The notes below the pieces were generated by a model. The model searched no databases. It saw nothing but the letters and a program-made list of their open reading frames with translations, and had not been told where the DNA came from. 64,000 nt of DNA from Paraburkholderia megapolitana (GTDB lineage Bacteria > Pseudomonadota > Gammaproteobacteria > Burkholderiales > Burkholderiaceae). The translations under genes and the position numbers were made by a program. Of the stretch, positions 34,647 to 43,393 are shown piece by piece (position 1 is the stretch's first letter; each line of letters opens with the position of its first letter). The stretch is from assembly GCF_007556815.1 (NCBI RefSeq), contig NZ_CP041743.1:1612001-1676000 (forward strand), in the 5' to 3' direction.

Positions 34647-35801
34647 TTAGAAGCGGTGACGCAGGCCGACAGCAACAGCCGTCTGGTTAGCAGTCGACGA
34701 CGGCGACAGCGTGTTGATCGCTGCGATGTTCGAGCCGAAGTTGCCGAGTTCACCCGAAGCGTGCTGGTACACGCCTTCGACGTACACGTCGGTCCGCTTG
34801 CTGAGCGAGTAATCGCCCGTCAGCGAAACCGTATGCCACTTCGGATCGCCCGAACCGTCGCCGGAGAACTTGCCGTTCGTGAACGTATACGCTGCCGCGA
34901 GGCTCAAGGCAGGCGTCAAAGCATACTTGCCGTTGATTTCGTAGTTGTCCATGTGCAGGTTCGCACCCGACAGGCCACCGAGGAACGTCGTGCCGCCCGA
35001 GCTGATGCCTTGCATGCCGTCCAGCTGCGTGTGCGTGTACACGAGGCCAACCGTTGCCGGGCCGTATACATAGTTGGCACCGATACCGTACGTACGTTGC
35101 AGGGTGGCCGCGATGTTCGCGCTGCCGCTACCGGTATTCACCGCACCGTTGGTGTTGGTGCTGCCCGAGTTGTTCAGCTGCAAGTAACCTGCGGCAACGC
35201 TCAACGGGCCGTTGTCGTACGACGCGCCGGCGCTCCATGCGCGGTTGTTCGAGAACTGGCCGGCATCGTTGCTGAAGCCGTACAAGCCGCCGAAACGCAG
35301 ACCCGAGTAGTTCGCGCTCGTGTACTTGACCGAGTTGCTGATCGAGAACGAGTTGTCGAGGTTATCGTTGTCGAACGGGTGGCCGGCGAGGTTGTTGCCG
35401 TAGCCCGCGCCCGCAGCCGACAGCGGCGCCAGATAGTCGACGACGGAGTCGTATTGACGGCCGAGCGTCACCGAACCGTACTGGTCGCTTTGCAGACCGA
35501 CAAACGCCTGACGGTTGAACGTCGTGCCATTCTGCGAGTAACGGCCGTTGTTCAGGTTGAAGCCGCTTTCCAACGTGAAGATCGCGTGCAGACCGCCACC
35601 GAGATCTTCGCTGCCGCGCAGCCCGAAGTACGTATCGGACAACGCGCCGCTGCCTTGTTGCCAGTTGCTATGGCCTTGCGAGTTGTTCGAGTAGACGAGG
35701 CCGGCGTCCAGCGTGCCGTACAGCGTGACGCTGCTCTGTGCATGCGCGGCGGCGGCCGTGAGTGAGCCCAGGATGCCCGCGACGATAAGGGTTTTTTTCA
35801 T
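34647..35801 (-). CDS. outer-membrane porin, Burkholderiales general porin family
   Basis: Trimeric 16-stranded outer-membrane porin of 384 residues. The signal peptide is MKKTLIVAGILGSLTAAAAHAQ with mature start QSSVTLYG. The family marks TLYGTLDAGLVY, YFGLRGSEDLGGGLHAIFTLES and the C-terminal strand AVGLRHRF are all present; the terminal Phe is the assembly signal. It allows diffusion of small hydrophilic solutes. GGAG precedes the ATG. The gene is monocistronic, with a strong terminator and a 620-base upstream region, which suggests complex regulation. Strand pattern and length are normal. Confidence 0.95.
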   Translation of the reverse strand: MKKTLIVAGILGSLTAAAAHAQSSVTLYGTLDAGLVYSNNSQGHSNWQQGSGALSDTYFGLRGSEDLGGGLHAIFTLESGFNLNNGRYSQNGTTFNRQAFVGLQSDQYGSVTLGRQYDSVVDYLAPLSAAGAGYGNNLAGHPFDNDNLDNSFSISNSVKYTSANYSGLRFGGLYGFSNDAGQFSNNRAWSAGASYDNGPLSVAAGYLQLNNSGSTNTNGAVNTGSGSANIAATLQRTYGIGANYVYGPATVGLVYTHTQLDGMQGISSGGTTFLGGLSGANLHMDNYEINGKYALTPALSLAAAYTFTNGKFSGDGSGDPKWHTVSLTGDYSLSKRTDVYVEGVYQHASGELGNFGSNIAAINTLSPSSTANQTAVAVGLRHRF

Positions 35802-36223
35802 ATTTCAACTCCGAGAACAGTGCATAGGGAATCGCACTTCAGCGCACACCGCTGATGGCGCAGGTTGCCTGACGATTCGCAGCGAAGTGTATTCTCAACA
35901 GGAGGTTCTTTAATCGCGAGTTAAGCAACAATGCATTCCAGTATCAGGAATAGCGGATTTAATCCACGTAAGTGCGTGTGAATAAAGAATTTTTCTGAAT
36001 TGCAGTGGATTGCACCACGGCATGTCAATCGATTAGTTGTTGCGCGAGTGCTACGAAAGGGTCGGAGCCCTTGTCCAGTAAGGCTGAAAACTTACATACC
36101 GTTACTGCGATTAATGTGAATTTAAGAAATGAACTGTTCCACTTTATGCGCTCGCCGATAGCGATTTAAGAGCCTAGAATTCGTCTTGCCCCTTGACCAA
36201 GGGTAGTCTTTTTCATCTTTATT
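35802..36223 (+). ncRNA. candidate small RNA locus or long porin leader region
   Basis: This stretch holds no credible protein gene but ends in a strong plus-strand terminator (36224-36249). A second small hairpin, CCCTTGACCAAGGG at about 36190-36203, lies just before it. No upstream plus-strand gene needs that terminator, since the nearest is far away and already terminated. A short untranslated transcript is the simplest explanation. The promoter and 5' end are not clear, so the interval given is an outer limit. It would be transcribed divergently from the porin gene. Confidence 0.35.
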
Positions 36224-36249
36224 GCGCGGCTTCCAGCCGCGCTTTTTTT
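36224..36249 (+). terminator. orphan rho-independent terminator
   Basis: Stem GCGCGGCT (36224-36231) with AGCCGCGC (36235-36242), loop TCC, then seven Ts. It is oriented for the plus strand; the minus strand lacks a T-tract. No plus-strand protein gene ends nearby. Confidence 0.85.
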
Positions 36250-36424
36250 CGTCTGCGATAATTAAATCACGAATAGGTTCCAGAAAAAAGTGAAATAGAT
36301 TTTTTCACAAAATGAATAGAATGCGGGGGCTTATCCAGTGGGCATAGGGGGCGGTTCGCGGCCGCGGGGCGGGTAGAATTGCGCGTTCGCGCTGAGCCCA
36401 GCCCGACGAAATGAGTGAGCCCGA

Positions 36425-36934
36425 ATGACCGACGCACCTGACACGACTGATGCACCCGACGCTCCCGACACCCCTGATACGCAGTTCGACGCCCGCCTGT
36501 GGCGCAACGGCGGCTGGACCGCCCGCGTGGTGAAGAACGAAGACGACGACGGCTGGGCTGTCGAAATGATCAAGGACGGCGAAGCGGAACCGGCACTCGT
36601 CGGACCGTGGACGATGGGCCGCGACAAGAAAAACCCGAAACCGCTCGATACCTCGGCGTTCAACACGCTCGTGAAGACCGCTTCCGAAGTCCTGCGCCGG
36701 CATGAGCAGCAACGGCACGCGCAGTTGCACAAGCGGGTCACGGTGGAATCGGCGGAGGGCGAGATCCTCGTTACGCTCGACATCGTCCCCGACGAGGACG
36801 ACCCTTACGCACTATTGACCGCGTTCGACCCGTTCGGCGAACGGCTCGCGCAGGCGCGTGTCGCGCCGGGTTTCAAGCTCGCTAAAGAGAATGCGGCCGC
36901 GTGGGTCGAAGGCGGCTTCGGGCGCCCGCGCTGA
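36425..36934 (+). CDS. conserved hypothetical cytoplasmic protein
   Basis: Protein of 169 residues without a recognised family. The first 18 residues are a low-complexity Asp/Pro/Thr/Ala run made of repeats of a TDAPD-like unit. The rest is charged and mixed alpha/beta (LWRNGGWTARVVKNEDDDGW, then VTVESAEGEILVTLDIVPDE), with no membrane segment or signal. Good codon usage for this genome supports a real gene. Its role is unknown, and its neighbours (porin, phosphatase) give no strong clue. Confidence 0.6.
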   Translation: MTDAPDTTDAPDAPDTPDTQFDARLWRNGGWTARVVKNEDDDGWAVEMIKDGEAEPALVGPWTMGRDKKNPKPLDTSAFNTLVKTASEVLRRHEQQRHAQLHKRVTVESAEGEILVTLDIVPDEDDPYALLTAFDPFGERLAQARVAPGFKLAKENAAAWVEGGFGRPR

Positions 36935-37130
36935 TTGCGTCAGCCGCGCCGGCCGTGCAGGTCATGCTGGCGGAAAGCTTCCCGAAACATTAATAAATAC
37001 TGTCAATATACTTTCATATTCATTTCGTACAGTCCTCGCACCATAGCGGCGCGAGCGACAGCCATGCTGTTCCAGGCCCGGGCCGACTATGCATCGCCCC
37101 ACGCTACCTACAATCCTGGACCAACACGCC

Positions 37131-39089
37131 ATGGCAGAGCAGCTCGACCTTTCCCGCCGCAAGGCTCTGAAACTTCTCGTCGGCGCACCGATGCTGCCGC
37201 TCGGCGGCGGCATCGCGTCGTCGGCGCTGCTGGCGGGATGCGGCGGCAACGATCTCGCCGCGACGCCTGCGCCGAAGCCGGTCGCGAACTTCACCGCGGC
37301 ATCGTTTAGCGCCATGGCTGCGCCGATGCTTGCGGACCCGGCCGCGATGGCGAAGACCTCGGTGGGCTCGACGCTGACCGCGCAGTTCAGCGACGGCAGC
37401 CGCCGCGCCTACACGCTCGCGTATCAGCCGTTCTTCACGACCGGCGATACGGTTGCCGACACGAAAGGCGGCACGATTCTCGCCGGCGGTTACTTCGATA
37501 TCGGCGGCCAGCCGATCATCGATCGTTCGGTGGCGGGCAAGGAGCGCCAGTTCTTCTCCGATTGCCCGGACGGCAGTTCGCTGATCCGTCTCGACAAGCC
37601 GGTCGCGAAGGGTGTGAAGGGCAATACGGTGTTCGCCGTCGTGCAGTTCGAGTACGCGACGCGCGATCAGAGCCTTGTGTCGATGTATGGCCAACTGCCT
37701 TCGCCGATCGCCGTGCTCACGCTCGATCAGGACCCGGCCACCGGCAAGCTGACGCTGGTCAGCTATTCGAATGTCGATACATCGGCTGCACACGGGCTGT
37801 GGATTACCTGCGGCGCGAGCCTGTCGCCGTGGAATACGCATCTGTCCAGCGAGGAATACGAGCCGGACGCAGCGACGATTTCGACCAATAGCCAGTTCAA
37901 GAGCTTCAGCCGCAACCTGTACGGCGACGAAACGAAAGCGAATCCGTACCACTACGGCCATCTGCCGGAAATAACCGTGAATCCGGACGGCACGGGCACG
38001 GCCCGCAAGCACTATTGCCTCGGGCGTATTTCGCACGAACTGGTGCAGGTCATGCCCGATCGACGCACCGTGCTCATGGGCGACGACGCGACCAATGGCG
38101 GTCTCTTCATGTTCATCGCCGACAAGGCCGCGGATCTGTCGGCGGGGACGCTGTATGTAGCGAAGTGGGCGCAGACGTCATCGGCGGGTGCGGGTTCGGC
38201 GACGCTGTCGTGGATCAACCTCGGTCACGCGACGAGCGCCGAGATCGAAGCGCTCGCGAACCAGCTCACCGCGACCGACATCATGGACGTCAAAACCAAA
38301 GACCCCGCGGATACGAGCTTCACGAAGATCAACTTCAACGGCACCTTCAACTGGATTCGCATCAAGCCGGGCATGTCGAAGGCCGCTGCGTTTCTCGAGA
38401 CGCACCGCTATGCGGCGCTCGCGGGCGCCAGCATGGGCTTCACGAAGCTCGAAGGCACGACCGTCAACGCGAAGGACAAGGTGCTGTACTCGGCGATGTC
38501 GCGCATCGAGAAATCGATGGTGCGCGGTAATGCGGCATCGACCGATGTTGCAGTCGACCGGACCATCAGCGCCGGCGCGGTGTACGCGCTGAACCTGACG
38601 GGCGGCCAGCGTGACCGGATGGGCGTGACGATCGACAGCGACTGGGTGCCGGTCGACATGAGCGCGCCGGCCGCGCTAGTCGGCGAGGACCTGGCAACCG
38701 CCGACGCGCTCGGCAATACGGCCAACGCGGACAAGATCGCGAACCCCGACAACCTGAAGTATTCGGAGAAGCTGCGTACGCTCTTTATCGGCGAAGACAG
38801 CGGCATGCACGTGAACAACTTCCTGTGGGCGTACCACGTCGATACGAAGACGCTCGCGCGTGTGCTGTCGTGTCCGGCGGGGGCGGAATCTACCGGCTTG
38901 CACGCGGTCGACGAGATCAACGGCTGGACCTACGTGATGAGCAATTTCCAGCACGTCGGCGACTGGGAAAGCCCGCTGCACGACAAGGTCAAACCGACGC
39001 TTGATCCGTTGGTGCGGGCGAACTACAAGGACCGGTTCGGTGCCTCGGTCGGTTATCTGACCGCCACGCCGGCAGCTATCAAGTTGTGA
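37131..39089 (+). CDS. PhoX-family (DUF839) phosphatase, Tat-exported lipoprotein
   Basis: Protein of 652 residues of the PhoX/DUF839 family. These are calcium-dependent alkaline phosphatases, often with an iron-calcium centre, exported folded by the Tat system. The N-terminus has the twin-arginine motif SRRKALK (residues 8-14), then a hydrophobic stretch, then a lipobox LLAGC with Cys37. It is therefore probably a Tat lipoprotein. Family features include the SRNLYGDETKANPYHYGHLP segment and the late GEDSGMHVNNFLWAY motif. The ATG at 37131 gives the usual Tat start; the ATG at 37089 is possible. A strong terminator follows. Phosphate scavenging from organic esters is the expected role. Confidence 0.8.
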   Translation: MAEQLDLSRRKALKLLVGAPMLPLGGGIASSALLAGCGGNDLAATPAPKPVANFTAASFSAMAAPMLADPAAMAKTSVGSTLTAQFSDGSRRAYTLAYQPFFTTGDTVADTKGGTILAGGYFDIGGQPIIDRSVAGKERQFFSDCPDGSSLIRLDKPVAKGVKGNTVFAVVQFEYATRDQSLVSMYGQLPSPIAVLTLDQDPATGKLTLVSYSNVDTSAAHGLWITCGASLSPWNTHLSSEEYEPDAATISTNSQFKSFSRNLYGDETKANPYHYGHLPEITVNPDGTGTARKHYCLGRISHELVQVMPDRRTVLMGDDATNGGLFMFIADKAADLSAGTLYVAKWAQTSSAGAGSATLSWINLGHATSAEIEALANQLTATDIMDVKTKDPADTSFTKINFNGTFNWIRIKPGMSKAAAFLETHRYAALAGASMGFTKLEGTTVNAKDKVLYSAMSRIEKSMVRGNAASTDVAVDRTISAGAVYALNLTGGQRDRMGVTIDSDWVPVDMSAPAALVGEDLATADALGNTANADKIANPDNLKYSEKLRTLFIGEDSGMHVNNFLWAYHVDTKTLARVLSCPAGAESTGLHAVDEINGWTYVMSNFQHVGDWESPLHDKVKPTLDPLVRANYKDRFGASVGYLTATPAAIKL

Positions 39090-39235
39090 TGCGGAGCGCG
39101 CGGCGTGTCATGCGCCGCGCATGGTTTGCGCCAACGCATCGGATTGCCTCAATCGCGTGAAGCCTTTTGACGGCACTTCGCCCCTGTTGCGCGGGCCTGC
39201 GATGCGAAGCAGGCCGGCCGTGAAGTGTGCCGTCG

Positions 39236-39262
39236 ACCCCTCCCTCGGAGGGGTATTTTTTT
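39236..39262 (+). terminator. rho-independent terminator after the PhoX-type gene
   Basis: Stem ACCCCTCC (39236-39243) with GGAGGGGT (39247-39254), loop CTC, then A and seven Ts. It lies 147 bases after the stop. Confidence 0.88.
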
Positions 39263-39295
39263 GCCCGCGCTGTTCCGCGCGGGGCTCCCTTCCGA

Positions 39296-39727
39296 TCAGC
39301 TCAGCTTGCAGAAAATCGCCGTGATGAACGGCGCGACGTGATGCACGATGGCGCTGCTGCCGGCCTGCGTGACCGCGGCCCGGACCTTGTCCGTTCCGCC
39401 GAACACCACCGCGCCATACGCCGACTTCGCAAGCGGCTCGCCGTCGCCGTTACGGAACATCGGATCGTCCTTCTCGAATCCGACAATTGCGACGACGCGA
39501 AAACCATACGCAGTCAGATCGACCCCGTGCGCGGGGCTGAATGCGTTGATCGAATTGCTTTCGACGCGGTTCGGTTTCGGGTCGATTAGCTGCTGATCGG
39601 CGAGATCCGCGATAAAGCGATGGGCGGACTCGTTGCACGCGAGCGGCGCATCGAGTGCGACGGCGTGGGCGAGTAGCGGGGCGGCGGTGAGCAGGGCCGC
39701 GAAAAGCGATAAAAAGGCGCGTTTCAT
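39296..39727 (-). CDS. small exported protein of unknown function
   Basis: Protein of 143 residues. The start at 39727 is set by the signal peptide MKRAFLSLFAALLTAAPLLA, with a cleavage region near AHAVA. The mature part begins LDAPLACNES and has two cysteines (one near each end), suiting a periplasmic disulfide. The block NSINAFSPAHGVDLTAYGFR is the most distinctive part. No family recognised. It converges on the PhoX-type gene across the terminator. Confidence 0.65.
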   Translation of the reverse strand: MKRAFLSLFAALLTAAPLLAHAVALDAPLACNESAHRFIADLADQQLIDPKPNRVESNSINAFSPAHGVDLTAYGFRVVAIVGFEKDDPMFRNGDGEPLAKSAYGAVVFGGTDKVRAAVTQAGSSAIVHHVAPFITAIFCKLS

Positions 39728-39973
39728 GACGGTAGGATGACACGTTCGCCATGCGCCGGCATGTGTCGGCGCGACGGTTGCGCCGCCCACGGACGGCATA
39801 AGGCGGCGCAACGGGCTAGGGAACGGGCCGCAGAACGGGATGCGGCACTTTAAACCAGGTTCGGTAATTTACGCTTTCTGCCGGTATTGGGCATGCTTGC
39901 GCAACGCAGTTTTCACAAAAAAAGACGCGCGTAAAAGAGCAAGTTTTTGCGATCCCGTATATATTTCCGGGTT

Positions 39974-40663
39974 ATGAAATCGCGACCACAAACTCCAAAT
40001 AACGTTCCCGCGCCCAGGACATGGGACGCGCGCCTCGCCCGCCGGCTGGTTACGCCGCTGGTCGACACCTGGATCACGCCGAACCATCTGACCACCCTGC
40101 GCCTGCTGATCGGCCTCGCAGGCGCGCTGTGCCTTGCGCGCGGCGGCTTCGCCTCGACCAATGCGGGCGCGCTGCTGATCGTTCTGTCGAATTTCGTCGA
40201 CCATACCGATGGCGAACTGGCACGGATCAGCGGCAAAACGAGCCGGATCGGTCATTTTTACGATCTCGCAGCCGACGCGTTGGTTACTGTGCTGTTGTTT
40301 CTCGGTTTCGGTTTTGCAGCTGCGGCCGCTGCGGCCCATGGCGCAACGGCGACCGCGTTCGTCGTCTCGCCGGTGCTGATGGGCGCCGTAGCGGGCATCG
40401 CCGTCGCGCTGATTTTCTTCCTGCGCATGCGTATCGAGGACAAGGAAGGCAAGGCGGGAACGAAGCAGGCGTCTATGGGCGGATTCGAGACCGAAGACGT
40501 GCTGTATCTGCTGCCGATCGTGACCGTGACCGGCTCGATTACGCCGTTCCTCGTCGCCGCCGCGATTGGCGCGCCGCTGTTCGCTGTCTGGGTCGTAATC
40601 GACTACCGCCGGGTCATGCGTCGTCCGCAAGGAGCCGCGCACACCCGTCTGAACGTGGGTTAA
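39974..40663 (+). CDS. CDP-alcohol phosphatidyltransferase family membrane protein
   Basis: Integral membrane enzyme of 229 residues. The family signature DG-x2-AR-x8-G-x3-D-x3-D is complete: DGELAR, then GHFYDLAAD. These enzymes transfer a phospho-alcohol from a CDP-linked donor to an acceptor alcohol, as in phospholipid synthesis. About five to six membrane segments are visible. The start at 39974 (MKSRPQTPNN) follows an AT-rich promoter-like region. It is the first of at least four tightly spaced genes; the next starts three bases after its stop. The nucleotidyltransferase at 42529 could make its CDP-linked substrate. Head group and acceptor are unknown. Confidence 0.88.
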   Translation: MKSRPQTPNNVPAPRTWDARLARRLVTPLVDTWITPNHLTTLRLLIGLAGALCLARGGFASTNAGALLIVLSNFVDHTDGELARISGKTSRIGHFYDLAADALVTVLLFLGFGFAAAAAAAHGATATAFVVSPVLMGAVAGIAVALIFFLRMRIEDKEGKAGTKQASMGGFETEDVLYLLPIVTVTGSITPFLVAAAIGAPLFAVWVVIDYRRVMRRPQGAAHTRLNVG

Positions 40664-40666
40664 CCG

Positions 40667-41506
40667 ATGAGCACGCCGATTCAGGACGACGTGTTCGTCG
40701 AGGCCACTTCTGCGCTGCCGGCCTCAGCCGGTACCAGCCAGCCGCCGCGCCCAGCTTCCCCCGCACCCGATCCGGACCGCGCGGTCGCCGCGCGGACGCG
40801 CCAGTTCGATAACGCCAGGCTGCGCCAGGATTTCGCCGATCAGGGCGCGTTTCTGTATCTGGACGATTTTCTCGCCCCCGAGGTCACCGCGCAGCTCGCG
40901 CAGAGCGCGCGCGATCTGCTCGTCGAGGTGAATCGCAACTACCTGCCGGGCCACAAGCAGGGCGGCAGCGTGAGCCGCCATACGATCGACCGGCTCGCGC
41001 CGTTTATCGCGCAGCTGTATCGCTCGAAGGAACTGATCGGCTGGCTCGAACAGATGAGCGGCGATCGTCTGCAGGTGTCGCCGGCCGACGACCCGCATGC
41101 CTACGCGCTGTACTACTACACGCGCCCGGGCGACCACATCGGCTGGCATTACGACACGTCGTATTACGACGGCCGTCGCTATACGGTGCTGCTCGGTGTG
41201 ATCGACGAGTCGTCGTGCCGTCTCGATTACGAGCTGCATACGCGCAACCCCGACATCGCCGATCAGCCCGGTTCGGTGCAGATTCCGCCGGGCGGTCTGG
41301 TGTTCTTCGATGGCGACAAGCTGCGCCATCGCATCTCGCCGGCCGGCGAGAACGAAATGCGCGTGTCGCTGACGTTCGAATATGTGACCAATCCGAATAT
41401 GCGTCCGTGGCGGCGTTTCATTTCGAACATGAAGGACGCGATTGCGTATTTCGGTTTCCGCCAGGTCTTCCGTCAATTGATGAAGCGCAGCGGGGACACC
41501 GCGTGA
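40667..41506 (+). CDS. 2-oxoglutarate/Fe(II)-dependent oxygenase
   Basis: Cytoplasmic oxygenase of 279 residues, prolyl-4-hydroxylase-like. The iron triad is visible: His161 and Asp163 in IGWHYDTSYYDGRR, His221 in KLRHRISPAGENE, with Arg232 placed to bind 2-oxoglutarate in MRVSLTFEY. The first 45 residues are a Pro/Ala-rich unstructured lead. Such enzymes hydroxylate or otherwise oxidise small molecules, lipids or protein side chains. Within this operon the likely substrate is the head group or lipid produced by the neighbours. It sits three bases after the CDP-alcohol transferase and overlaps the next gene by four bases (GTGA). Confidence 0.85.
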   Translation: MSTPIQDDVFVEATSALPASAGTSQPPRPASPAPDPDRAVAARTRQFDNARLRQDFADQGAFLYLDDFLAPEVTAQLAQSARDLLVEVNRNYLPGHKQGGSVSRHTIDRLAPFIAQLYRSKELIGWLEQMSGDRLQVSPADDPHAYALYYYTRPGDHIGWHYDTSYYDGRRYTVLLGVIDESSCRLDYELHTRNPDIADQPGSVQIPPGGLVFFDGDKLRHRISPAGENEMRVSLTFEYVTNPNMRPWRRFISNMKDAIAYFGFRQVFRQLMKRSGDTA

Positions 41507-42507
41507 CCCGCGCCGCCATGATCCTGCTGTCGATCGGGGCAGCGCTGTTCGTTGCGCTGCTCGCGTGGCAGGGGCTCGGCTCGGTGACGTCGACGCTGCT
41601 CGCCGCAGGTTGGGGGCTCGCGCTCGTCGCTGCGTTCCACGTCGTGCCGCTCGTACTCGACGCGGCCGCGATCTCCGTGCTGGTCGACCGGCGCCGCGAT
41701 GGTGTGACCGAACGCGACACGTTGTACGCGCGCTGGATCGGCGAGTCGGTGAACAGCTTGCTGCCCGCGGGACAGATCGGCGGTCCGGTGGTGATGGTGC
41801 GCCAGCTCGCGCAGCGCGGCATGCGCATGCGCGATGCGGCTGCGGCGATCACGGTCAGTACGACATTGCAGGCGCTCGCGCAGATCGTCTTCGCGCTGCT
41901 CGGCCTTGGCCTCTTTGGCATCTATGCCGCGCACGGTGCGCTGCAGGACCTGCGCACCGCGACGATCGTTGCGACCGGCGTACTCGGCGCGATGATCGTG
42001 ATGTTCTACATTGCGCAGCGCCGTGGTCTGTTCGGCCGCATGCTGCGCGTTGTGTCGAAGGTGTTCGGCAAGCGCGACTGGTCGTCGCTGATGACCCGCG
42101 CCGATGCCGTCGATGCCGCCGTACACGAGCTTTATCGCAACCGCAGGCGCGTTGCCGCGAGCTTCGCCTTGAGCCTGGTGGGCTGGATTGTCGGTACCGC
42201 GGAAGTGTGGCTCGCGTTGCACTTTCTCGGTCATCCGGTCGACTGGATCGATGCGTTGCTGCTCGAAAGCGTGGGGCAAGCCATCCGTGGCGCAGGTTTC
42301 GCGATTCCGGGCTCGCTCGGCGTGCAGGAGGGCGGTTATCTGCTGCTCGCACCGCTCGTCGGTTTGCCGCCCGATGCCGCGCTCGCACTGTCGCTTGCGA
42401 AGCGCGCCCGCGAATTACTGCTCGGTTTGCCGGGCCTGCTGTTTCTGCATTTCAGCGAACGAAGCTGGCAGCGGCGCCGCTCGACGAGCGTGCCGGCTGT
42501 CGACTAA
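41503..42507 (+). CDS. HpnL-like/UPF0104 integral membrane protein (lysylphosphatidylglycerol-synthase flippase fold)
   Basis: Polytopic membrane protein of 334 residues, related to the transmembrane domain of MprF and to HpnL of hopanoid clusters. Diagnostic segments are ESVNSLLPAGQIGGPVVMVR and VGQAIRGAGFAIPGSLGVQE, followed by LSLAKRARELLLGLPGLL. Members are thought to move lipids across the inner membrane. GTG at 41503 overlaps the preceding stop; ATG 41518 is an alternative. I see no hopanoid synthesis genes in the window, so the lipid may be the product of this cluster instead. Confidence 0.85.
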   Translation: MTRAAMILLSIGAALFVALLAWQGLGSVTSTLLAAGWGLALVAAFHVVPLVLDAAAISVLVDRRRDGVTERDTLYARWIGESVNSLLPAGQIGGPVVMVRQLAQRGMRMRDAAAAITVSTTLQALAQIVFALLGLGLFGIYAAHGALQDLRTATIVATGVLGAMIVMFYIAQRRGLFGRMLRVVSKVFGKRDWSSLMTRADAVDAAVHELYRNRRRVAASFALSLVGWIVGTAEVWLALHFLGHPVDWIDALLLESVGQAIRGAGFAIPGSLGVQEGGYLLLAPLVGLPPDAALALSLAKRARELLLGLPGLLFLHFSERSWQRRRSTSVPAVD

Positions 42508-42528
42508 CTCTTTTTCAAAGGACCGCCC

Positions 42529-43293
42529 ATGCGCGCCATCATTCTTGCAGCGGGTCTCGGCCTGCGTCTTCAGCAGCCGGCGGGCGAACAGTTTCCCAAG
42601 TGTCTGCTGCAGTTCGACGGCATGACGCTGCTCGAACGTCATCTACAGATGCTCGAAGCCGCTGGCGTCGAAGACGTCGTGCTCGCACTCGGCTTCCAGC
42701 CCGAAACCGTCAGAACGGAATTGAAGCGCATCGGCTGGCCGCGCGACGTCGAGATCGTGCTGAATCCGCGCTACGACCTCGGTAGCGTGCTGACCGTGCA
42801 CACCGTTGCCGATGCGCTGACGCGCGGCGGCGACGTGCTGCTGATGGACGCCGACGTGCTGTACGACGAACGCATCCTGAGCGCGCTGGTGGCGGGCGAA
42901 ACGGTCAACCGTCTGCTGATCGACCGCGATTTCGAAACCGGCGACGAACCCGTCAAGCTGTGCCTGAAAGACAGCGTGCCGGTCGAACTGCGCAAGCAAC
43001 TCGCGGTGAATCTCGAGTACGACACGATCGGTGAATCGGTGGGCTTTTTCCGCTTCCGCGAAGAAACCGCGCGCCGTTTTGCGCAGATCGTCGCGGGTTA
43101 TGTCGACAGCGGCCGTGCGAACATGCCGCACGAAGAAGCGGTGCGCGACCTGTTGCTCGAACGCAGCCAGGTGTTCGATACCGCCGATGTAACCGGCGCA
43201 CCGTGGATCGAGATCGACTTCCCGAACGACGTCGAACGCGCCACGCGCGAAATTCTTCCGCAGCTTCAACCGCTCGTCAGCGCACCGCGCTGA
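42529..43293 (+). CDS. sugar/phospho-alcohol nucleotidyltransferase (MobA/LicC-like)
   Basis: Nucleotidyltransferase of 254 residues. N-terminal signature MRAIILAAGLGLRLQ, then FPKCLLQFDGMTLLERHLQM, with the metal-binding LLMDADVLYDERIL and a late WIEIDFPNDVERA. The pattern is close to phosphocholine and aminoethylphosphonate cytidylyltransferases. It probably activates a phospho- or phosphono-alcohol as its CDP derivative, which the CDP-alcohol transferase upstream would use. AAAGGA precedes the ATG. The exact nucleotide and substrate cannot be read from sequence alone. Confidence 0.78.
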   Translation: MRAIILAAGLGLRLQQPAGEQFPKCLLQFDGMTLLERHLQMLEAAGVEDVVLALGFQPETVRTELKRIGWPRDVEIVLNPRYDLGSVLTVHTVADALTRGGDVLLMDADVLYDERILSALVAGETVNRLLIDRDFETGDEPVKLCLKDSVPVELRKQLAVNLEYDTIGESVGFFRFREETARRFAQIVAGYVDSGRANMPHEEAVRDLLLERSQVFDTADVTGAPWIEIDFPNDVERATREILPQLQPLVSAPR

Positions 43294-43393
43294 GGCGTTG
43301 TCCGTTCACACGTAACTGCTCCTTCGCGTCGCCCGGCTCGGTCCGGGTGACACCCGCGTTTCCCGTTTCGCCCGCAGCTGTTCCTCTCTTTCG

